Of a stretch of 5,039 nucleotides of DNA, positions 1-5,039 are shown piece by piece (position 1 is the first letter of the stretch; every line of letters begins with the position of its first letter). A program made the position numbers and the translations under genes. Source of the DNA: an uncultured Thiotrichaceae bacterium. GTDB lineage: Bacteria > Pseudomonadota > Gammaproteobacteria > Thiotrichales > Thiotrichaceae. Location of the stretch: contig CACVAV010000230.1 of NCBI GenBank assembly GCA_902727945.1, positions 1 to 5,039 of the forward strand. The letters are read 5' to 3'. Under the pieces are notes generated by a model. It was not told the DNA's origin. It searched no databases and saw only the letters and a list, made by a program, of their open reading frames with translations.

Positions 1-87
1 GTGCTGGCGCAGGATGTCGGGATTAAAGGGTTGTTCTCTGACTGGCCTGCGACGGTGACTTATTACGCGAATTGTAAAGGGCTTTAG
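1..87 (+). CDS. C-terminal end of probable glycerophosphodiester phosphodiesterase (partial, 5' end outside window)
   Basis: The first reading frame is open from base 1 to a TAG at 85-87 and encodes 28 residues ending in a segment with GIKGLFSDWPATVTYYANC. The pattern 'G-hydrophobic-FSD-aromatic-P-A-T' is the typical last strand and helix of the GDPD TIM barrel, which hydrolyses glycerophosphodiesters to glycerol-3-phosphate and an alcohol. The closest resemblance is to the GlpQ/UgpQ-like long forms whose C-terminus carries 'FSDFPATV'. All catalytic residues (His, Glu and metal ligands) lie upstream, outside the window, so activity, full length and signal peptide cannot be judged. A strong terminator 22 bases downstream suggests it ends its transcription unit. 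The assignment is from recall of the family motif, not from a search. Confidence 0.72.
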   Translation: MLAQDVGIKGLFSDWPATVTYYANCKGL

Positions 88-109
88 AGGCGTAGTGCTT
101 TAGCTTATT

Positions 110-149
110 CCACTGCCAGTTGCGCTAATGGCTTCTGGTGGTGGTTTTT
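110..149 (+). terminator. Rho-independent terminator of the phosphodiesterase gene
   Basis: CCACTGCCAG (110-119) pairs over all ten positions with CTGGTGGTGG (135-144), using two G-U wobbles in the middle. The loop is 15 bases, with a possible extra GC/GC pairing inside it. Five T residues (145-149) follow directly. It lies 22 bases after the TAG at 85-87 on the same strand, the expected place and polarity for an intrinsic terminator. Confidence 0.75.
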
Positions 150-238
150 AACTCCACAAATAACCATTCAGAGAAGATTTGTTACCCTCCTGCTTCCTTG
201 TGGATGAATTCAGTTTTCCGGTGGTCGCTTACCACAGC

Positions 239-256
239 AAGCGAACCAAGCGAACC
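239..256. repeat. Tandem 9-bp repeat, two perfect copies
   Basis: AAGCGAACC occurs twice head to tail (239-247 and 248-256). The first copy can also pair with GGTCGCTT (223-230), with one bulged base, so the duplication may reflect slippage beside a hairpin. No function is assigned. Confidence 0.8.
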
Positions 257-264
257 CTGAAGTG

Positions 265-278
265 CTGGTATCTGGTAT
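265..278. repeat. Tandem 7-bp repeat, two perfect copies
   Basis: CTGGTAT occurs twice in direct succession (265-271 and 272-278), nine bases after the 9-bp duplication. The second copy runs into the start of the dispersed repeat at 274. No function is assigned. Confidence 0.75.
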
Positions 279-307
279 GCCTCCAGGTATGTGAGTTCTG
301 ACCAACA
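274..307 (+). repeat. Dispersed repeat, copy 1
   Basis: This segment is a diverged direct repeat of 793-825. The best-kept block is ATGTGAGT, then T or C, CTGA, an optional C, and CAACA. The left part (GGTATGCCTCC) matches GGCATCGCTCC of copy 2 at eight of eleven positions. About 27 of 34 positions agree by eye, with one single-base gap. Unlike copy 2, this copy is not followed by a clear complementary arm. It lies downstream of the small minus-strand gene, and copy 2 lies upstream of it. Confidence 0.55.
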
Positions 308-367
308 AGTCTTATAATGCGACCGAAGCTCATACGAAGCAATCAATAAGGGTGAGATTGTGGTGGG

Positions 368-682
368 TCAGCGGGCTTTCTTTTTCATAACACTTATTTT
401 ACGTGCGATGGCAAGCAATGCAGGTGAAATATCATCCGGGCCATCTTTTAGTAATCTACTGACATCACCCGATGAAAAATAGGTACCACGCTCAGATTTT
501 ATGTCTAATGACCGAAAGTAGTCCTTTGTTTTTCCTGTGCTGCCGGTATCAATATATTTTAAAATAATCTGTTCATGAAAGTTTTCAGGTTCTTTTTGTA
601 AAGTAGCTATTTCGCCGGAAATTTCATCTTTTTGGGCTTCTAATAACTCAATTAATTCGGCGATATTGTTATAAGGTTTCAT
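368..682 (-). CDS. Small hypothetical protein with N-terminal coiled coil and possible helix-turn-helix
   Basis: This gene encodes a 104-residue soluble protein starting MKPYNNIAELIELL. I do not recognise a named family. Residues about 6-38 are rich in Leu, Ile, Glu and Lys in a heptad-like spacing and may form a coiled coil. Residues about 39-80 contain ILKYIDTGST, a KTKDYFRSL helix, the turn IKSERGTYFSSGDV and a SRLLKDG helix. That arrangement resembles the DNA-binding modules of recombinases and phage regulators, so a DNA-binding role is an inference only. The C-terminus is basic (KKKAR). The frame stays open upstream to an ATG at 964, but those extra 94 codons read like non-coding sequence and run through a palindromic repeat. 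The ATG at 682-680 is preferred because protein-like composition begins there. Its only ribosome-site candidate is a weak AAAAGAG about 11 bases upstream. It stands alone, divergent from the RelA-type gene. Confidence 0.6.
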   Translation of the reverse strand: MKPYNNIAELIELLEAQKDEISGEIATLQKEPENFHEQIILKYIDTGSTGKTKDYFRSLDIKSERGTYFSSGDVSRLLKDGPDDISPALLAIARKISVMKKKAR

Positions 683-700
683 TGAGGCTTGACTCTTTTC

Positions 701-707
701 GGGGGGG
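701..707. repeat. G7 homopolymer tract (C7 on the minus strand)
   Basis: Seven G residues in a row lie 18 bases upstream of the preferred start of the minus-strand gene, in its presumed leader. Tracts of this length can slip during replication, so the tract could change leader length or the extended upstream frame. No evidence of phase variation exists in a single sequence. Confidence 0.6.
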
Positions 708-745
708 AATTGCGATGCTGTAAACGGCAGGGTTACCGGATGTTT

Positions 746-775
746 ATCATAACAAGAAACGTAAGCCACCCACAA
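746..775 (-). promoter_or_regulatory. Candidate sigma70-type promoter of the small minus-strand gene
   Basis: On the minus strand, TTGTGG (775-770) and TATGAT (751-746) are separated by 18 bases. The -10 matches the consensus at five of six positions; the -35 matches only the TTG. Transcription would start near 739 and give a leader of about 57 bases before the ATG at 682. No better-spaced pair was found upstream of this gene. Confidence 0.3.
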
Positions 776-792
776 TTCTAAAATCCAAAGTC

Positions 793-839
793 GGCATCGC
801 TCCGGGAATGTGAGTCCTGACAACAGCCGGAGCTTTGCC
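793..839. repeat. Imperfect palindromic (REP-like) element containing dispersed repeat copy 2
   Basis: GGCATCGCTCCGG (793-805) and CCGGAGCTTTGCC (827-839) are inverted repeats matching at 11 of 13 positions, including a perfect 7-bp inner stem (GCTCCGG/CCGGAGC). The 21-base loop (806-826) carries most of the sequence shared with 274-307 and could form a smaller inner hairpin (GTC, CT, GAC). No T tract follows on either strand, so it is not a standard terminator. It lies between the divergent small gene and the RelA-type gene. It could be a REP/MITE-type repeat or a structured leader; the copy number in the genome is unknown. Confidence 0.55.
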
Positions 840-1030
840 AGTGGATGGTTACTCATTGTTGCAAAGCAGCAATTTTCACCTTTCATCTCGGTTTGTGCTT
901 TGTGTGGGCAGGTTTTGCTGATACCCTGATTTGCACGGCTTTGACACAATGGCACCCTTACCACACCAGGTCATTCATTTTAAAGGGTATCCTATTTAAT
1001 GTTTTTTTATTCATTGGGTAGTTCACATCT
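840..1030. other. Intergenic region upstream of the RelA-type gene
   Basis: No gene is supported here. For the downstream gene, a -10-like TTTAAT at 995-1000 would place a start near 1007, but no matching -35 is seen at 16-18 bases. A perfect TTGACA at 941-946 has no -10 at a usable distance. The ribosome site of the RelA-type gene is weak: TGGG at 1015-1018, 12 bases before the ATG. An in-frame TAG at 1019-1021 fixes the start of that gene at 1031. Confidence 0.4.
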
Positions 1031-2962
1031 ATGAAGCATAACCATTTTACCGGCAAGCCGGAGTATCAGAGTTTCAATGATGTTTATCGATTTCTGTCAG
1101 CCGGTTTAAAAAAGCGGCAAAACAAAGACTTTCTCCATCAAGCCTTACAATACGTTGTTGACGCACAGGATGAAAATGATCATCGTCCGTCCTCACTGGA
1201 AATTGCTTATACGCTAAAAAAATTAGGTGTTGATGCACAAACACTGATTGCCACACTACTGACTGATCCGCGCCTACGTGACAAGCTCGATCCACTGTTT
1301 CTGGAAGAGCAGTTTAATGAGCGAATTGCTAATCTTGCCAAACATGTTAACTGGCTCAATACGTTCAAAGAAGCTGATTTATCACTGGACTATATCCCGG
1401 AGCAAGCCGAAGCCCTGCGCCGCTTATTACTCGCTACCGTCAATGATGTTCGCGCCGTCCTCATCCGCTTAGCCTTTCGTTTACAACGCCTGCGCAAGCT
1501 CTATCATGAGCCGCGCAAAACCCAATATGCCATCGCCAAAGAAACCTTAGACATATTTACCCCGCTGGCTAATCGCCTGGGGATTGGCCAATTAAAATGG
1601 GAAATGGAAGATTTAGCGTTTCGCTATCTTGATCCGGAAAACTACATGGCTATTGCTAAATCCATGGATATTAATCGCGCCAAGCGTGAGTCTATTATCA
1701 ATGACTTTGTGGATCAGTTGCAGGGCTTATTTGCCGGAAAGCATCTTCGTGTCAGCGTTTATGGTCGCGCTAAACACTTATATAGCATCTGGAAGAAGAT
1801 GCAGCGTAAAAATAAGGAATGCCACGAATTAGCTGACCTGTTAGCCGTACGCATCGTCGTCGAGGATATTCCGCAGTGTTATCAGGTGCTGGGTATTGTG
1901 CACAGCATCTGGAAACACCTGCCACAAGAATTTGATGATTATATCGCCAACCCGAAAGAGAATGGCTACCAATCTATTCATACTGCGATCTTCGGGCCAA
2001 TACATCAGGTCGTTGAAATACAGATCCGTACGCAGGAAATGCAGGAGTTTGCTGAACATGGTGTCGCCGCCCATTGGCGTTATAAAGAAGGTAGCAGCCA
2101 GGATCAAGCCATGGAAAGCACCATTCAGGCGCTGCGTGACTTGTTGGAAAATCCCGTTGATGACGATAGCCTGCTGGAAGAGTTAAAACCGGCCTTTTTG
2201 AATGAGCGTGTTTATTTATTAACTCCGAAAGGTGCTGTTATTGATTTACCCCAAAAAGCGACGGCACTTGATTTTGCGTATTTTGTGCATACAGAAATCG
2301 GCCATCACTGTATTGGAGCAGTGGTTAATGGTCAGCGCGTTCCTCTCAGTTACCCCCTAAAATCGGGGGAACGTGTTGAAATTTTGACAGACCCTGCTTC
2401 AACACCCAAACTAAGCTGGCTCAATCAGCACAAAAATTATGCTACCACCGCTCGCGCTAACTCGACTATTCGTAGTTGGCTTAAGACTTATTACAAAGAT
2501 ATTGATAATGCCCAATTGATCAATAGTGACAATTTATCGGGTGTGGGCGGGCATAAAGTCGAGGCGGCCCTGTGTTGTCAGCCACAATTAGGCGACAAAA
2601 TCATGGGGGTATATCAACCCGATGCCTCTATCCTGGTACATCGGGCTACTTGTCCTAATGCCTCAAAAAGCAAGCATGGTTTGCCTATTCTTGAACTCGA
2701 ATGGGGAGAAAAAACCGATAATGTCAGACAAACCATTCATATTGAAGCTTTCGATCGGTCAGGCTTGTTACAGGATATTACGACCCTGTTAAGCCAAACA
2801 CAGGCTAATATACTGACACTTCACTCGGTCACCGATACTACCGACCAATCGGTAGCCATCGACTTGTTGATCGAATTAAGTTCAGCAGAAATGAGCCATC
2901 ACTTGCTGAAGCGTCTGGAGTATATAACCAATGTCTTCAAGGCTGAACTGGTTGAGGGGTAA
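1031..2962 (+). CDS. relA: RelA-type (p)ppGpp synthetase lacking most of the helical domain
   Basis: This 643-residue cytoplasmic protein transfers pyrophosphate from ATP to GDP/GTP to make (p)ppGpp. The N-terminal hydrolase-like domain (about 1-160) has lost the HD motif: TLLTDPRLRD replaces the usual LLHDxxED, and LAFRLQRL replaces LADRLHNM, so hydrolysis is not expected. The synthetase domain (about 165-355) keeps YGRAKH (244-249), D269, the EFDD signature of synthetase-only RelA (300-303, versus RFKD in bifunctional Rel), NGYQSIHT (311-318), VEIQIRT and AAHW. TGS spans about 391-454; H420 aligns with the E. coli His432 that contacts the tRNA CCA end. The zinc finger has C515, C516, H537 and C541, and an ACT/RRM domain fills about 565-643. 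Only 31 residues separate W483 from C515, against about 116 in E. coli RelA, so most of the helical domain is absent. An in-frame TAG four codons upstream supports this start. It could be a second, divergent RelA copy. Confidence 0.9.
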   Translation: MKHNHFTGKPEYQSFNDVYRFLSAGLKKRQNKDFLHQALQYVVDAQDENDHRPSSLEIAYTLKKLGVDAQTLIATLLTDPRLRDKLDPLFLEEQFNERIANLAKHVNWLNTFKEADLSLDYIPEQAEALRRLLLATVNDVRAVLIRLAFRLQRLRKLYHEPRKTQYAIAKETLDIFTPLANRLGIGQLKWEMEDLAFRYLDPENYMAIAKSMDINRAKRESIINDFVDQLQGLFAGKHLRVSVYGRAKHLYSIWKKMQRKNKECHELADLLAVRIVVEDIPQCYQVLGIVHSIWKHLPQEFDDYIANPKENGYQSIHTAIFGPIHQVVEIQIRTQEMQEFAEHGVAAHWRYKEGSSQDQAMESTIQALRDLLENPVDDDSLLEELKPAFLNERVYLLTPKGAVIDLPQKATALDFAYFVHTEIGHHCIGAVVNGQRVPLSYPLKSGERVEILTDPASTPKLSWLNQHKNYATTARANSTIRSWLKTYYKDIDNAQLINSDNLSGVGGHKVEAALCCQPQLGDKIMGVYQPDASILVHRATCPNASKSKHGLPILELEWGEKTDNVRQTIHIEAFDRSGLLQDITTLLSQTQANILTLHSVTDTTDQSVAIDLLIELSSAEMSHHLLKRLEYITNVFKAELVEG

Positions 2963-3249
2963 CAGTACGGTCGGGTAAGTGTTTTAAAGATGCCTAACAT
3001 CCACCCGGTTACTATTGGTGCTTTGCCCGGATCATCACGTACCTCACCCATGATAGACAGAATTTTTTCGCCGATAACCGAAGTCACATACCGCTGGAAA
3101 ATCGCCTGTGCCTTAACTTGCAACGGCTGACCCTTTTCCGGGTTCACCATCGCCACAAAGTTAACAAACCCCAAAACAGAACGCAGCAATTGCTTAAGCT
3201 GCTGTTGACCATGCCGGCTTTGACCGTCCGGAACAGGGTGGCACCTCAT
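2899..3249 (-). pseudogene. Convergent ORF, probable remnant of an unrecognised gene
   Basis: The minus strand is open for 116 codons from an ATG at 3249-3247 to a stop at 2899. Residues about 16-90 look like real protein: LLRSVLGFVNFVAMV, NPEKGQPLQVKAQAIF, then RYVTSVIGEKILSIMGEV and RDDPGKAPIVTGWMLG, predicted to be mostly helical. The last 20 or so codons are antisense to the end of the RelA-type gene and look random. The N-terminus (MRCHPVPDGQ) is also unconvincing, the frame closes four codons upstream, and no ribosome site precedes the ATG. The simplest reading is a fragment that lost both ends; a short intact orphan gene with a 64-base tail overlap is the alternative. I do not recognise the family and assign no function. 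Confidence 0.4.
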
Positions 3250-3262
3250 CCGTAAAATTTAG

Positions 3263-3278
3263 TAAATAATATAATTTA
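3263..3278 (+). promoter_or_regulatory. AT-rich palindrome overlapping a perfect -10 box upstream of the GGDEF-EAL gene
   Basis: TAAATAATATAATTTA is self-complementary except for one mismatched pair, and contains a perfect TATAAT at 3270-3275. A start near 3282 would leave a leader of about 58 bases before the ATG at 3340. No good -35 is found 16-18 bases upstream, so this may be an activator- or repressor-controlled promoter, or simply AT-rich spacer. Confidence 0.3.
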
Positions 3279-3339
3279 TGTAATTATGTTTGATGGATCT
3301 CTTGAGGCGTTCGATACACCCTTTCCAATGGAAACCTGT

Positions 3340-5039
3340 ATGATAATCAACAAAAAATCGCTCCCGTCAATAGTAACTGTTTGTGCAACGACCTGTGTTC
3401 TTATGGTCGGTGTATGGTTACTGTTAGCCAAAACAGTCGACAAAGTTGTCGAGAAGGAAGCGAGAACAACAGCAATACATTGGGCGGGCTATTTTGTTGC
3501 TCATCTTGATAATATTGAAACCCTCATCACACAGGGTGTGACTAACCAACAGCAGTCGGCAGTGATCGATAGAGCTGTCGAATTTGGTGAGGTGTTTCGC
3601 TTTAAAATCTTTCGCCCTGATGGTACAAACTCATTTGTCTCTGATGAATATAAGCATAGTCAAGATGAGGAGTCTATTAGAGTTGAGAATGAGAAGGCTC
3701 TTGGTGTTTTCAGCACCGGCATCAGTAATATTGCAATAAAAGATGGTCGGCAAAGAGCCAATCGCCCGGATGTCTATGTGGAAGCTTACGTTCCGGTAAC
3801 AGGCAAATCAGGTGCCCGAATTGGTGTCGCAGAAGTTTATATTGACCAAACGGAGATGATGGCTTCACTTAAAGATGGCTTTTATTGGATTGCGCTGTTT
3901 TTGCCCGTTATCAGCGCTCTTTTCTTCTTGTTACCTGCACTTGCAATGCTCAGAGAGAGTGCCACTGCCAAAACAGCTAAAGCAGAAGCGGAAGAATTAG
4001 CAAATTTTGATGCGTTGACCGGGCTGTATAATCGCCGCTCTTTCAATCATTCAGCCGAAACGTATTTCAAAGGTTATCGTTCGATTGGCACTTTGTTTAT
4101 TGATATTGATGACTTCAAGCGGATCAATGATGAACATGGACACGATGGAGGTGATGCTTTCCTGCGCAGCGTCGGCCAGACGCTTAAAAGTAAGTTAGGT
4201 GAAGATGCTATTTGTTCCCGGTTTGGTGGTGATGAATTTGTAGCCTGTGTGGGTGATGTCATGCCAGATGAATTGCGATTGATAGCTCAAGACATACTAA
4301 CCAGTATAGCTAAAGGCATGTCGCATCGAGGCCAGATAATTATTGGTCATGTCAGCATCGGCTTGAATATTGCCGGTAGCGACGAACCGCTATCGGATAT
4401 GTTGCATGCTGCTGATACCGCACTTTACAAATCTAAAAATGAAGGCAAAAACACAATTACTTTTTTCTCAGATGATTTGAGTAATGAGCTTAAACGTAAG
4501 CAAAAATTAGAGAAATTACTCAATAAGGCCGTTGACGGCACTGGGTTAGAAATATTTTTCCAACCAATCAATCAACCGGAAACGAAAAAAATTCTTGGAT
4601 TTGAAGCATTATTGCGTCTCAGAGATGAACAAGGCACGATGATTTCTCCTGATGAGTTTATCCCGCTGGCTGAACGAATGAGGTTAATAGATGACATCGG
4701 TAAGTGGGTTTTGTGCGAAGCCGTGAAAACAGCTAAAGAATGGTCGAAAGATACCTTTATATCAGTAAACTTATCCGCGATTCAGTTTGAGCAAGGTGAC
4801 CTGCCTGATTTTATAAAAGGCCTGCTTTCAGAGCACGGTTTTCCTGCTGGCCGGCTTGAAGTGGAAGTAACTGAAAGTCTGCTCATTAAAGATGATGGCT
4901 CGGCACAAAAGCAACTGGCTTTGATTAAAAGCATGGGTGTTTCCATTGCTATGGACGATTTCGGAACCGGGTATTCCAGCCTTGGCTACCTATGGAAATA
5001 CGGTTTTGATAAGCTTAAAATTGATCGCTCGTTCCTGCG
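3340..5039 (+). CDS. Membrane sensor with GGDEF and EAL domains, c-di-GMP turnover (partial, 3' end outside window)
   Basis: 566 codons are visible of an inner-membrane c-di-GMP enzyme. A first membrane helix (about 8-30) and a second (181-204) flank a periplasmic domain of about 150 residues, including VFRFKIFRPDGTNSF, that probably senses a ligand in a Cache/PAS-like fold (inference). There is no HAMP; a short helical linker (205-222) leads to the GGDEF domain. That domain has DALTGLYNRR (224-233), metal-binding D255, NDEHGHDGGD (263-272) and an intact GGDEF at 296-300, so cyclase activity (2 GTP to c-di-GMP) is plausible. The inhibitory RxxD site is absent (G287, A290). The EAL domain, which cleaves c-di-GMP to pGpG, keeps E422 in EALLRL, N477, E512, DDFGTGYSS (539-547) and K560; its end is cut off. 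The ATG at 3340 is chosen because GGA lies 7 bases before it and the signal-anchor helix follows directly; in-frame ATGs at 3286 and 3328 have no ribosome site. Confidence 0.92.
   Translation, partial: MIINKKSLPSIVTVCATTCVLMVGVWLLLAKTVDKVVEKEARTTAIHWAGYFVAHLDNIETLITQGVTNQQQSAVIDRAVEFGEVFRFKIFRPDGTNSFVSDEYKHSQDEESIRVENEKALGVFSTGISNIAIKDGRQRANRPDVYVEAYVPVTGKSGARIGVAEVYIDQTEMMASLKDGFYWIALFLPVISALFFLLPALAMLRESATAKTAKAEAEELANFDALTGLYNRRSFNHSAETYFKGYRSIGTLFIDIDDFKRINDEHGHDGGDAFLRSVGQTLKSKLGEDAICSRFGGDEFVACVGDVMPDELRLIAQDILTSIAKGMSHRGQIIIGHVSIGLNIAGSDEPLSDMLHAADTALYKSKNEGKNTITFFSDDLSNELKRKQKLEKLLNKAVDGTGLEIFFQPINQPETKKILGFEALLRLRDEQGTMISPDEFIPLAERMRLIDDIGKWVLCEAVKTAKEWSKDTFISVNLSAIQFEQGDLPDFIKGLLSEHGFPAGRLEVEVTESLLIKDDGSAQKQLALIKSMGVSIAMDDFGTGYSSLGYLWKYGFDKLKIDRSFL

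Larger units (their letters stand above)
150..367. other. Non-coding stretch with short repeats
   Basis: No convincing reading frame was seen between the terminator and the stop of the small minus-strand gene. It holds two tandem micro-repeats (239-256, 265-278), a small hairpin (GTGGT at 221-225 with ACCAC at 231-235, loop CGCTT) and the first copy of a dispersed repeat (274-307). A TATAAT at 313-318 has no usable -35 partner. No terminator for the minus-strand gene ending at 368 was found. Confidence 0.5.

Noticed and set aside
313..318. Perfect TATAAT as a promoter
   Set aside because: No -35-like hexamer at 16-18 bases upstream and no plus-strand gene close downstream.
274..825. Integron cassette with attC sites
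   Set aside because: No paired GTTRRRY/RYYYAAC core sites were found around the small gene, and no integrase is present.
941..946. Perfect TTGACA as the -35 of the RelA-type gene
   Set aside because: The sequence 16-18 bases downstream is GC-containing (around CACCAG) and does not resemble a -10.
683..964. Extending the small minus-strand gene upstream to the ATG at 964 (198 residues)
   Set aside because: The extra 94 codons are rich in Cys, Trp and Arg with no domain character and run through the palindromic repeat and the G7 tract; protein-like composition begins only at the ATG at 682.
1031..1500. Bifunctional SpoT/Rel identity with hydrolase activity
   Set aside because: The HDxxED motif and the Asp of LADRL are replaced, and the synthetase carries EFDD instead of RFKD.
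2963..3010. Intrinsic terminator after the RelA-type gene
   Set aside because: The only stem (CGGGT with ACCCG) has a loop of about 30 bases and no following T tract.
940..3249. Similarity between ggcaccctta near 951 and ggcacctcat near 3240 as terminal repeats of a mobile element
   Set aside because: Only about ten loosely matching bases, same orientation, no transposase and no target duplication.
3286..3339. Earlier in-frame starts (3286, 3328) for the GGDEF-EAL protein
   Set aside because: Neither has a ribosome site, and the residues they would add do not look like a signal anchor; 3340 has GGA at suitable spacing and leads directly into the membrane helix.
4074..4262. Minus-strand 62-codon frame inside the GGDEF domain
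   Set aside because: It is antisense to well-conserved GGDEF motifs and has low-complexity Ser/Pro composition, so it is a shadow.

Overview
The window looks like a chromosomal segment of a gammaproteobacterium with moderate GC content. The main evidence is a RelA-type (p)ppGpp synthetase that lines up along most of its length with the enterobacterial enzyme, and a typical membrane GGDEF-EAL protein. A methanotroph-like (Methylococcales) background is possible from general resemblance, but nothing here proves it.

Layout: positions 1-87 hold the last 28 codons of a probable glycerophosphodiester phosphodiesterase, followed by a good Rho-independent terminator (110-149). A gene-poor stretch of about 940 bases follows. 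It contains two tandem micro-repeats, two diverged copies of a roughly 34-base dispersed repeat (274-307 and 793-825, the second built into an imperfect hairpin at 793-839), and between the copies a small minus-strand gene (368-682) for an unrecognised 104-residue protein. At 1031-2962 lies a plus-strand RelA-type synthetase with intact synthetase, TGS, zinc-finger and ACT/RRM regions. It has lost most of the alpha-helical domain that normally joins TGS to the zinc finger, so it is 643 residues long instead of about 744. Behind it, on the opposite strand and overlapping its 3' end, is an ORF (2899-3249) that reads like a decayed or truncated gene. From 3340 to the right edge runs a two-helix membrane sensor with a periplasmic domain, a GGDEF domain and an EAL domain; its 3' end is outside the window.

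Functionally, the two large genes act in nucleotide second-messenger signalling: (p)ppGpp synthesis (RelA-like) and c-di-GMP turnover (GGDEF-EAL). They lie on the same strand but are about 377 bases apart with a gene remnant and an AT-rich promoter-like region between them, so they are probably separate transcription units. The most unusual element is the neat in-frame loss of the RelA helical domain in an enzyme whose catalytic and tRNA-contacting residues are kept. No known defence, CRISPR, tRNA or rRNA feature was seen.
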